This document shows positions 1 through 5,676 of a DNA stretch of 20,274 bases, piece after piece; the stretch's first letter is position 1; each line of letters begins with the position of its first letter. The position numbers were made by a program, and so were the translations under genes. The notes beneath the pieces were generated by a model. The model made no database searches and was not told where the DNA came from. It saw only the letters and a program-made list of their open reading frames with translations. Source of the stretch: a virus; IMG/VR virus record IMGVR_UViG_3300025280_000241, positions 1 to 20,274 of that record; one strand, given 5' to 3'.

Positions 1-549
1 GATGCCATCTGTGGGGTTATAGGTGATCCACTTCCGGCGGACTGCCAGGCGGAGTGCTTGTTTGATCTGCGACCAGATTTCACTCTGGGTCCGAGAGCCG
101 ACAGGGCGATCGCGAATCTCAGACATAAGGTTGTCTTCTATCAAATCGCCATCGATGTAGCTGAGCTTGATTGTCGACAGTGGCACGCCATCGATCTTGA
201 TCGACGGAATGTGCGTCTCGATCATCGCGCGGAGTTTCCGGTAATGAGCGACGGTGCCATCGCCGTTCGCGGCGCGGCCATCGAAGCTGGCGAGCAGGGC
301 GTCGATCGCATCGCCGAAGGTCTGGTCGCGGCTGGAGACACCGCCGTAGTTCTCGACCTGGTTGTTGAGAACAGCCATGTAGGCCTCGGCGTCTGCCTTC
401 TTCGTGAACGGCTTGCCTTCAGCGTTCTTACGAATGTGGCGTGACGGGAATCCGGGCTTCCCAGATTGCTGCTCTAATTTGCAATCAATCCTCCAGCGCT
501 TCAGGCCGCGATCGTTCGTTCTTTTACTTTTGTCAGGCGCAACGTGCAT
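1..549 (-). CDS. int: Tyrosine recombinase integrase, N-terminal part (runs off the window)
   Basis: An open frame of 183 codons starts at ATG 549-547 and runs without a stop to the window edge, so the gene is cut by the window. The N-terminal 75 or so residues are basic (KSKRTNDRGLKRWRI, then FTKKADAEAYMAVLNNQVE), like the arm-binding domain of phage integrases. Residues about 78-183 (FGDAIDALLASF, then HYRKLRAMIETHIPSIKIDGVPLSTI, then IWSQIKQALRLAVRRKWITYNP) read as the helical core-binding domain. The catalytic domain with the Arg/His/Arg/Tyr residues lies beyond base 1 and is not seen. An AGGGAG ribosome site precedes the ATG, a sigma70-like promoter lies at 593-622, and a tRNA-derived attachment core lies at 700-744. 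The integrase assignment rests on the N-terminal sequence plus this context. Confidence 0.87.
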   Translation of the reverse strand, partial: MHVAPDKSKRTNDRGLKRWRIDCKLEQQSGKPGFPSRHIRKNAEGKPFTKKADAEAYMAVLNNQVENYGGVSSRDQTFGDAIDALLASFDGRAANGDGTVAHYRKLRAMIETHIPSIKIDGVPLSTIKLSYIDGDLIEDNLMSEIRDRPVGSRTQSEIWSQIKQALRLAVRRKWITYNPTDGI

Positions 550-592
550 GTTTGAATCTCCCTTATTCGGCGACAACGTGTCACCGTTAGAG

Positions 593-622
593 ATCATATA
601 GGCACTAAATCTGAAGGGTCAA
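593..622 (-). promoter_or_regulatory. Sigma70-like promoter of the integrase gene
   Basis: On the minus strand a -35 box TTGACC (622-617) and a -10 box TATGAT (598-593), each one mismatch from consensus, are separated by 18 bases. The predicted transcription start lies near 586, about 37 bases before the integrase ATG. The -35 box touches the end of the left arm-type repeat (622-643), so integrase bound there could block RNA polymerase. The boxes are visible; the autoregulation is inference. Confidence 0.6.
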
Positions 623-643
623 GGTACGCCAGAGGTACGCCAA
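622..643. repeat. Arm-type repeat, integrase-proximal side of attP
   Basis: A 22-bp sequence, AGGTACGCC-AGAGGTACGCCAA, itself made of two direct AGGTACGCC units 13 bases apart. An identical copy in the same orientation lies at 850-871, so the pair flanks the tRNA-derived core. Direct repeats on both sides of a tRNA core are what integrase arm-type sites look like in temperate phages; the role is inferred, the repeat is seen. Confidence 0.75.
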
Positions 644-657
644 GCCCTTTTTAAAGC

Positions 658-694
658 ACTGCGGGGTCCAACGAAAAACGCTGAACCCCGCAGT
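658..694. terminator. 10-bp inverted repeat between arm site and attachment core, possible terminator
   Basis: ACTGCGGGGT (658-667) pairs perfectly with ACCCCGCAGT (685-694) around a 17-base loop. On the minus strand it lies just after the tRNA-Asn 3' end and before the integrase promoter, so it could stop late transcripts from entering int. It may also be the host tRNA's own terminator carried within the attachment region. The following T-run is short (GCTTT), so termination is not certain. Confidence 0.5.
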
Positions 695-699
695 TTAAC

Positions 700-744
700 T
701 GGCTCCCCGGGCCGGACTCGAACCAGCGACATGGTGGTTAACAG
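700..744 (-). other. attP core: 3' half of a tRNA-Asn gene
   Basis: Read on the minus strand the segment begins CTGTTAA, the anticodon loop of tRNA-Asn (GTT). It continues through the variable region, a T arm (GCTGG, loop TTCGAGT, CCGGC), the acceptor strand CCGGGGA, discriminator G and an encoded CCA. Upstream of the anticodon loop the sequence does not pair as an anticodon stem, so no complete tRNA is present. Phage integrases commonly use the 3' end of a tRNA gene as attB, because the phage copy restores the tRNA after insertion. It lies between int and the terminase gene and is flanked by arm-type repeats, so I read it as attP. Confidence 0.85.
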
Positions 745-760
745 GCTGAAAAATAGATGT

Positions 761-785
761 TTTCTCCGTACTTCTCGTGGAGAAA
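761..785. repeat. 7-bp inverted repeat in the attP region
   Basis: TTTCTCC (761-767) and GGAGAAA (779-785) form a stem with an 11-base loop. On the minus strand it is followed some 10 bases later by a short run of Ts (ATTTTTC, 756-750). It could be a weak terminator or a protein site in the attP arm. The 745-849 interval otherwise holds no gene I can support. Confidence 0.3.
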
Positions 786-849
786 GTCGCAGTTATCCGC
801 CATTTTGTGGAGACGCTCACCACGCGCTGAACGTGCTGGCATGAGATGC

Positions 850-871
850 AGGTACGCCAGAGGTACGCCAA
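850..871. repeat. Arm-type repeat, terminase-proximal side of attP
   Basis: Second copy of the 22-bp double AGGTACGCC repeat, identical to 622-643 and in the same orientation. It lies about 105 bases from the tRNA core on the side away from int. Together with the left copy it gives attP the usual core-with-two-arms layout. Confidence 0.75.
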
Positions 872-875
872 CCCA

Positions 876-893
876 TGTCACCGGGGGGTGACA
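876..893. repeat. Perfect 7-bp hairpin just after the small terminase stop
   Basis: TGTCACC (876-882) and GGTGACA (887-893) form a perfect stem around a four-base loop, two bases beyond the terminase stop codon (896-898). On the minus strand no T-run follows, so it is not a canonical rho-independent terminator. It may protect the 3' end of the late mRNA or be a protein site next to the arm repeat. Confidence 0.4.
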
Positions 894-895
894 AA

Positions 896-1378
896 TCAGT
901 TGACCACTTCAGCCGTTCCCTCGATGAGTAGCGGATCGTGGAGCTCCTGCGCCACCTCCTCGCTGCCACCTGAGTTGGTCATCCAGGTCAGGGTGATCGA
1001 ACCATCACCACCCTGCGCGACTTGGGCGATACCCCGTTCGCCGAATTGTTTCGGGTAGAGTTTTGAGCTCAGCCACCTGACGTGCTGGGCGTAGTCTCTC
1101 ATGGCCGAGACCTGCTCTTTCGTCCACGAGTTATCGCCGTCGATCACGGCCTGGTATCGAGCGAGGACATCATCGTTGAGCCGGGACACTCCCCGGGTCT
1201 GAGCGTTACGAAATCTTTCATCGAGCTCAGGGTCTTTATCCCTCCAATGGGTGATGGTCTTGCGAGGCACATTGCTGACGCGGCAAGCCTGTGAGTACGA
1301 GAGGCCATCATGCATCAGCTCGACAAGCTGGTCTTCGAGCTCAGGCGTGCGCCGATTATAAATGCGTTTTTTGGTCAC
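896..1378 (-). CDS. terS: Phage terminase small subunit
   Basis: A 160-residue protein starting at GTG 1378-1376. Residues about 7-50 form a helix-turn-helix DNA-binding region (TPELEDQLVELMHDGLSYSQACRVSNVPRKTITHWRD, helices split by SYSQACR and PRKTITHW), followed by ARYQAVIDGDNSWTKEQVSAMRDYAQHVRWLSSKLYPKQFG. The motif order HTH, then a helical oligomerisation segment with R-WLSSKLYPKQFG, is typical of small terminase subunits, which recognise phage DNA for packaging. Its start codon overlaps the stop of the upstream 26-codon gene in a GTGA, implying translational coupling. The position after lysis genes equals T7 gene 18. Unlike T7, no large terminase gene follows; attP and int do. Confidence 0.8.
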   Translation of the reverse strand: MTKKRIYNRRTPELEDQLVELMHDGLSYSQACRVSNVPRKTITHWRDKDPELDERFRNAQTRGVSRLNDDVLARYQAVIDGDNSWTKEQVSAMRDYAQHVRWLSSKLYPKQFGERGIAQVAQGGDGSITLTWMTNSGGSEEVAQELHDPLLIEGTAEVVN

Positions 1379-1455
1379 TTCTTTTTCTTCTTCGGCTTCT
1401 TGGGTTTCTTCTTCATGGATGCAGGCTTCTTCGCATAGCCGACGATCTTGGGCAT
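1375..1455 (-). CDS. 26-residue lysine-rich peptide
   Basis: ATG 1455-1453 is preceded by a good ribosome site (AAAGGAGT, 5 bases from the ATG), and the frame closes with TGA that overlaps the GTG of the small terminase gene. The product begins MPKIVGYAKKPAS and ends in a Lys/Pro run (MKKKPKKPKKKKK), with about half its residues lysine. No known domain is recognised. Such a basic tail could bind DNA or RNA or the packaging machinery, but this is only a guess. The strong ribosome site and the 4-base GTGA overlap argue that it is translated and helps set terminase translation. Confidence 0.65.
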   Translation of the reverse strand: MPKIVGYAKKPASMKKKPKKPKKKKK

Positions 1456-1458
1456 CGC

Positions 1459-1911
1459 TTACTCCTTTGGTAAACCGACGCTGTATCCAACGCCGCGTTG
1501 ATAGGTCAAAACTTCCAACCGGTTGTCCTCAGCTTTTGAAATATGAACCCATCCCGAATCGGGTCTGCCATCCCAGCATTCGAGAATGAGTTGATCGAAA
1601 TTGAGATTGTCCTGGCACCACCGAGCGAGCTCCAGATTCGAGACGCCTGGCAGCTCGATGTCTACAGCTTCACCCTTGCAGTGCTGGCTCGTGCGGCTAC
1701 CACCGATCCGATCGTTTAGCTCCTCGCATCGGAACCCGGAGGAGGGTGCAAACGGCACATCAAACGTCACGCGGATTGGTTCGAGGATTTCTGCTGCAAT
1801 TTTTTTCAGACAGATCATCTGATCGCTGTCAGGCGAGTTATCAATGCCACAACGCTCTGCCGTCTGCGACCTGGTGAACTCACGCAAAGTGAAATGCTCG
1901 GAGAGATTCAT
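1459..1911 (-). CDS. Endolysin, M15-family zinc peptidase
   Basis: A 150-residue protein of the D-Ala-D-Ala carboxypeptidase/endolysin type (peptidase M15), which cuts peptide cross-links of peptidoglycan at lysis. The family signature is visible: SSGFRC (58-62), then SQHCKGEAVD (75-84) with zinc ligands His77 and Asp84, and the final ligand His123 in GWVHIS. Length fits single-domain phage M15 proteins. No signal peptide is seen, so export depends on the holin-like gene upstream. I chose ATG 1911-1909, which overlaps the holin stop in an ATGA, over a longer frame starting 13 codons earlier inside the holin gene. Confidence 0.87.
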   Translation of the reverse strand: MNLSEHFTLREFTRSQTAERCGIDNSPDSDQMICLKKIAAEILEPIRVTFDVPFAPSSGFRCEELNDRIGGSRTSQHCKGEAVDIELPGVSNLELARWCQDNLNFDQLILECWDGRPDSGWVHISKAEDNRLEVLTYQRGVGYSVGLPKE

Positions 1912-2333
1912 TTTGTGTGCTTCATGTTCTCTCTTGCCACGCCACGCCACTTTTCTGCCGAGCGCATGCCACCCAGCCCCAGCAGTGACATCGTCAACGG
2001 GAACAAGCCTTCAGCGGGGATTGATGGAATCGGTGTGCCAGGTGCCCAGAGCGTGACCCCCCAGATCACGATCGGCTGCAGCAGGAATTGCCAACCCAAT
2101 GCAATCGCGCAGATCCACATGATTGCAGGTCTAGCCCCCGCCACGAAGATACTGGGATGCTTGGCTTGCTCGATGTTGGCTTGGCTTTGCGCCAGCATGC
2201 CAGCAGCCTCTGCCTGAACAAGCGCCTTCTCCATCTCGACCTTTGCCTTAGCTTGCAAATTCTTATCTGGCACCAGGCGATCGATAACTGTGCTTGCCAC
2301 CGGCAGGATTGAGCTAATCAATGCGCTAATCAT
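1908..2333 (-). CDS. Holin-like membrane protein (three-segment phage holin family)
   Basis: A 141-residue protein with a short hydrophobic N-terminus (ISALISSILPVASTVID), a charged coiled region (about 24-58), then HPSIFVAGARPAIMW leading into hydrophobic segments at about 69-96 and a third at about 108-122 (LFPLTMSLLGLGGM). The 'HPS-FVAG-RPA--W' block is typical of the 3TM phage holin family also found near lysis genes of gene transfer agents. It would form membrane lesions that release the endolysin encoded immediately downstream with a 4-base ATGA overlap. The holin role is from family plus position. Confidence 0.78.
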   Translation of the reverse strand: MISALISSILPVASTVIDRLVPDKNLQAKAKVEMEKALVQAEAAGMLAQSQANIEQAKHPSIFVAGARPAIMWICAIALGWQFLLQPIVIWGVTLWAPGTPIPSIPAEGLFPLTMSLLGLGGMRSAEKWRGVARENMKHTK

Positions 2334-2334
2334 C

Positions 2335-2718
2335 TCAGTCTCCGTTCCTTCCGATCTCTCTCAATTGCTCTTCCAGTTCATCCCTGCGCTCACTGCGCGT
2401 GCGCGGCCTCTCCTTCTTGGGATCGATCCCCCAGATCGTCCTTGCGACCTGGTCGTGCGCGTTGAGTTCCTCACCCAGCAAACGGGTGCGGTCCACCAGG
2501 CGGATCAGGATGGTTTTGACTTCGGTGATCTGTTGAGAAATATCCCGCTGCTCTTCATCGATCTCTGCAGCGATCTCGGTGAGCTGGCGGGTGAGGTCTG
2601 TGGAGAATTTAGTGAGCAGCCATCGAATGATGTACCAGAGCGCGTATGCCGCGACGGCAGCAGTCAGCAGTGGAATGCCGACCTGCTCGACGAGCTTGAT
2701 GAACTGCGTTATCGACAC
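2335..2718 (-). CDS. Small membrane protein with long coiled coil, lysis region
   Basis: A 127-residue protein with one strong transmembrane segment at about 14-36 (GIPLLTAAVAAYALWYIIRWLL). A long charged helical region with heptad-like spacing follows (about 40-85, LTRQLTEIAAEIDEEQRDISQQITEVKTILIRLV), then a basic tail (PKKERPRTRSERRDELEEQL). Its stop lies one base before the holin start. One N-terminal membrane segment plus coiled coil resembles an Rz-type spanin or a holin regulator, but no lipoprotein partner gene is visible, so the role stays open. Confidence 0.65.
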   Translation of the reverse strand: MSITQFIKLVEQVGIPLLTAAVAAYALWYIIRWLLTKFSTDLTRQLTEIAAEIDEEQRDISQQITEVKTILIRLVDRTRLLGEELNAHDQVARTIWGIDPKKERPRTRSERRDELEEQLREIGRNGD

Positions 2719-2724
2719 TTGTGA

Positions 2725-2919
2725 TCATCTCAGCACGAGAGAAATCAACAGTAGAAGGATCGCCCCCGTCGATGTCAGCAGGATACGCTCGACGCGCTTG
2801 AGGCGTGAGTTCTGCTGGCGGGTTTCGGAGCTGCAGGACACCACATGCTCACGGACCTGCAGCATCAGTTCATCGATGCGCTGGTGCGCGGATGCGACCG
2901 TCCTGCGATCAGGCGTCAT
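2725..2919 (-). CDS. Small protein with C-terminal membrane anchor
   Basis: A 64-residue protein with an N-terminal charged helix (about 5-45, with RIDELMLQVREHVVSC and SRLKRVERILL) and a C-terminal transmembrane segment (about 47-62, LTSTGAILLLLISLVL). This layout, a basic coiled coil then one membrane helix, is common among small phage proteins next to holins. It starts at the base after the tail fibre stop and belongs to the same operon. The function is unknown; an antiholin or spanin-related role is possible. Confidence 0.6.
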   Translation of the reverse strand: MTPDRRTVASAHQRIDELMLQVREHVVSCSSETRQQNSRLKRVERILLTSTGAILLLLISLVLR

Positions 2920-5676
2920 CTAAGCAATCATCAAAATACAAGGTACGGCGAAAGATCCGTCCTCATATTCATGAATTCTGGTGCTGGCAGTCACTCTGGC
3001 AATCGTCTTTGATCTCACTACATCATCATCTTGAATTTTAGCTGTTCCATCTCCTGCTGATTCCAGAAGATCGCCAACCTCTCCATCGAAATCACTTCCG
3101 ACACGAATTACATAATCGCCCGACTGCGCGATCACGAGATCGTTATAATTTTTCTCTTCTTCTGTATCGGATTCATACTTCTCGAAAACACCCAAGACAG
3201 CTTTGTCCGATTCCGCATCAGAGATTTTACAACGAGTAAGCTGGTTATTTTCCTTCAAGGATATCGTTCGCGTGTCGCCTTCCTCGTCCTCATAAGAGTC
3301 GCCATCTGCCAGCCCCAAACTAAGTTTCATCGAGCTTATTTTCTCACGCGGCACGACTACGCCGCCCTTTACCAGCGTGGTGTCTGTCCATGATTCCATC
3401 CACCACTGACACATCTCATCGATGCCTGACATCACAGTCCCGAGAGGAATTTCTGTTTTGGCGTTATTAGCAAGCTGCGACCATCTCGAAAGATGAGCGC
3501 CGTTATATGATACAGTCGTTCCGCTGACGGAAATGGTTCCCTCAGTGCTGTTCGCCTGTTGGATTTCAATAATCGTGCCGTCATTGCTTTGACGATTGAG
3601 AAGTAAAGGATGTGAGGAGAGGCTAGTGCCGTAAGCATTACTCTGTGTGCTCGGCGTGCCTGCGAAATCCCACCCCGCTGTGCCTACGTCTCCTTCCGAA
3701 GTTTTACCGAATAGTATTCGATTCCCCAGCCCGGCTCCGTCGTCTGTGAACGAGGCGGAGAACACTCCATCGACGGTGATCCTCATGTCTGGCGAAACAA
3801 AATATAGACCGGTGTCAGCGCTGTCGTTCCAAGTGTAAGATGGAGCATCGACAGCGCCAGCGTCCTGCATTCTGATCGAATTATCTTGAATTCTCATCTG
3901 CAAAGCACCGGCAGCGGCAATGCCAAGCTGACCCGCATTAACGATGTAAACCCCCGTATCCGTGTCTGAGGTAAACCCGATTGATGGCGCACCGGCGCTC
4001 CCGTCTGGAATGTTGAGGACAGAACCGTCGAACGTCAGATTTGCTTCGCCGTTGATACCGCCGGACCCATCTGCTGTCACAACACGGTTGTTCGCGTCAT
4101 TGCTCAGAGACGCACCACCAGAGGCCCCTGTCTCCCAGGTCAGGACTCCAGCATCAGTCGATTGCAGGATTTTGTTTGAGGCAGGGAACGCAGCGGGCAG
4201 GGTGTAAACGCTGTCAGAGCAGGCATCAGGAGCTTTGAGGCCAACATAGTTGTTGCCCCCAGCGGCCAGCTCCATGAATCGGAGTTCCGTCGTGTTACCG
4301 GAAGAAGTACCGTGAGGAGCGAGAGAGAGGCCATTCGCGGCAACCACGCGAGTGGTGTCGGTACCATCCTCGTCGTATTCGATCGTCAGGTCAGGCCCAG
4401 CTCCAAATGACAGCGACATGTCATCGGCGATCTTGACGCCAGCGTTAAAGCTGGCTTCGCCAGCCGCAGACATATCGAGGGTGAGCGCCGTGATCACAGA
4501 GGCATCATCGAGACCTTTTAAAAGAATGTCTTTATCACTGACCTTTGACTCGATCACCAGGTCGGAGCTGGAGTTGGTGAGCGACCCGAAATGCGTCCCG
4601 CCCGCCTTCAGGGTGATGTCATTACCAGCCGCGTCAAGATTGATGTCAGCGACACTATCAAGCGTGATGTCTCCAGAGTTCGTGCTTTGAACTGTGACGC
4701 CCGTATGTCCGTCGATGGTTGTGGTCGAAGCCTGACTGTCCACCACCACAGCGCCTGAGCTGGTCTCGAAGCTGGCCGCTGCATCGCCGGTCGCGAGATC
4801 GTCGGCTGCAACTGAGGCCGAGACGTAGCTGTTAATCTGGCTCGCGTTCACATACTTGGTCGCGCCCGCATCATCGATGAGAAATTTATCCGTGTTTGCT
4901 ATCGTTATCGACGTACCATCTGTCGCGCCATCCACCTGGACTGCCGCGCCGGAAACCTTATCTGCCGTTGAGATAGTCGCGAGCTTTGAGTCCGCTATTG
5001 CGGCTGAGGCATTTACGTCGGAATTTACGATCACCCCACTCGCAATCGAGGCAACGCCAGCAGCCGTGATAGCAATGTCTCCGGAGACAGCCTTGTTCTC
5101 CCAACGTGTGTCGGCGTTGTCATAGATTAAAACATGCGCGTCGGCGACGCTGGTGATCACAGTGTCGTCCAAAGGGCCATCGGTGACCGTCAACTCATCT
5201 CCATCGCTGTCAAACGCCAGGAATTTCGATGCACGAGCTGCCGCCGGTTCCTTGAATTCAGGCGTCGTGAGATCGGTGACCGTCTTCGAGACCTTGAGCG
5301 AGCGATCTAATGTCTCCTGCTGGTCCTGGACGATCATTGCCAACCGATCGAGCGCTTCCTCATGTGTCTCGGCAGGGAAGGCATCATTAGCTGTATAATC
5401 TGTGAGCTGCGTTTGAGGTACGACGCGCAATATGATGAGCTGCAGTGTGTCAGCAGGAGCGCTGGTCATGGTGACCGTCCCGCCGCCAGCATCGCCGACG
5501 CCACTGACCGAGTAGTGCGTGCCTTCGGTTTGAAGGGTCTCCGTATAGGGAGACGCAATCAGCCGCGTGTAGACCTTGAGATCGGTAGACGCGAGAATCT
5601 TGAAGTTATAGGCGAAAGCAGTCGTCGAGCCGTCGCCGGTAAAGGTTCGTTTATTCGTGCTGGTGGTGACGGTCAT
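2920..5676 (-). CDS. Tail fibre protein with T7-type N-terminal anchor
   Basis: A 918-residue fibre. Residues about 1-135 match the T7 gp17-type tail-attachment domain (FTGDGSTTAFAYNFKI at the start, FPAETHEEALDRLAMIVQ-QQETLDRSLK at about 100-129). The middle (about 200-480) is low-complexity beta-rich sequence of Asp/Ala/Gly/Thr repeats such as DITLDSVADINLDAAGNDITLKAGG, as expected for a trimeric shaft. Residues about 500-700 hold further repeated GSAGAPSIGFTSDTDTGVYI-like units. The C-terminal 230 or so residues (from NAYGTSLSSHPLLLNRQS) form a separate domain ending GDYVIRVGSDFDGEVGDLL and SKTIARVTAS, which may be a chaperone/autocleavage or receptor-binding head. It is longer than T7 gp17 (553). 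An AGGAGA site precedes the ATG, which overlaps the previous stop in an ATGA. Confidence 0.87.
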   Translation of the reverse strand: MTVTTSTNKRTFTGDGSTTAFAYNFKILASTDLKVYTRLIASPYTETLQTEGTHYSVSGVGDAGGGTVTMTSAPADTLQLIILRVVPQTQLTDYTANDAFPAETHEEALDRLAMIVQDQQETLDRSLKVSKTVTDLTTPEFKEPAAARASKFLAFDSDGDELTVTDGPLDDTVITSVADAHVLIYDNADTRWENKAVSGDIAITAAGVASIASGVIVNSDVNASAAIADSKLATISTADKVSGAAVQVDGATDGTSITIANTDKFLIDDAGATKYVNASQINSYVSASVAADDLATGDAAASFETSSGAVVVDSQASTTTIDGHTGVTVQSTNSGDITLDSVADINLDAAGNDITLKAGGTHFGSLTNSSSDLVIESKVSDKDILLKGLDDASVITALTLDMSAAGEASFNAGVKIADDMSLSFGAGPDLTIEYDEDGTDTTRVVAANGLSLAPHGTSSGNTTELRFMELAAGGNNYVGLKAPDACSDSVYTLPAAFPASNKILQSTDAGVLTWETGASGGASLSNDANNRVVTADGSGGINGEANLTFDGSVLNIPDGSAGAPSIGFTSDTDTGVYIVNAGQLGIAAAGALQMRIQDNSIRMQDAGAVDAPSYTWNDSADTGLYFVSPDMRITVDGVFSASFTDDGAGLGNRILFGKTSEGDVGTAGWDFAGTPSTQSNAYGTSLSSHPLLLNRQSNDGTIIEIQQANSTEGTISVSGTTVSYNGAHLSRWSQLANNAKTEIPLGTVMSGIDEMCQWWMESWTDTTLVKGGVVVPREKISSMKLSLGLADGDSYEDEEGDTRTISLKENNQLTRCKISDAESDKAVLGVFEKYESDTEEEKNYNDLVIAQSGDYVIRVGSDFDGEVGDLLESAGDGTAKIQDDDVVRSKTIARVTASTRIHEYEDGSFAVPCILMIA

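Noticed and set aside
58-601. Plus-strand proteins of 128 and 65 residues at the left end
   Set aside because: They lie antisense to the integrase frame, lack ribosome sites, and the minus frame has clear integrase features.
700-744. A complete tRNA-Asn gene
   Set aside because: Only the part from the anticodon loop to CCA is present. The upstream sequence cannot form the anticodon, D or acceptor 5' strands.
622-871. CRISPR array from the repeated GGTACGCC units
   Set aside because: Only two double copies exist, separated by a tRNA core and other sequence. The layout fits attP arms, not regular repeat-spacer spacing.
1912-1950. Endolysin start 13 codons further upstream
   Set aside because: The extension lies wholly inside the holin gene. 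The ATG in the ATGA overlap gives the usual coupled arrangement and a normal N-terminus for the family.
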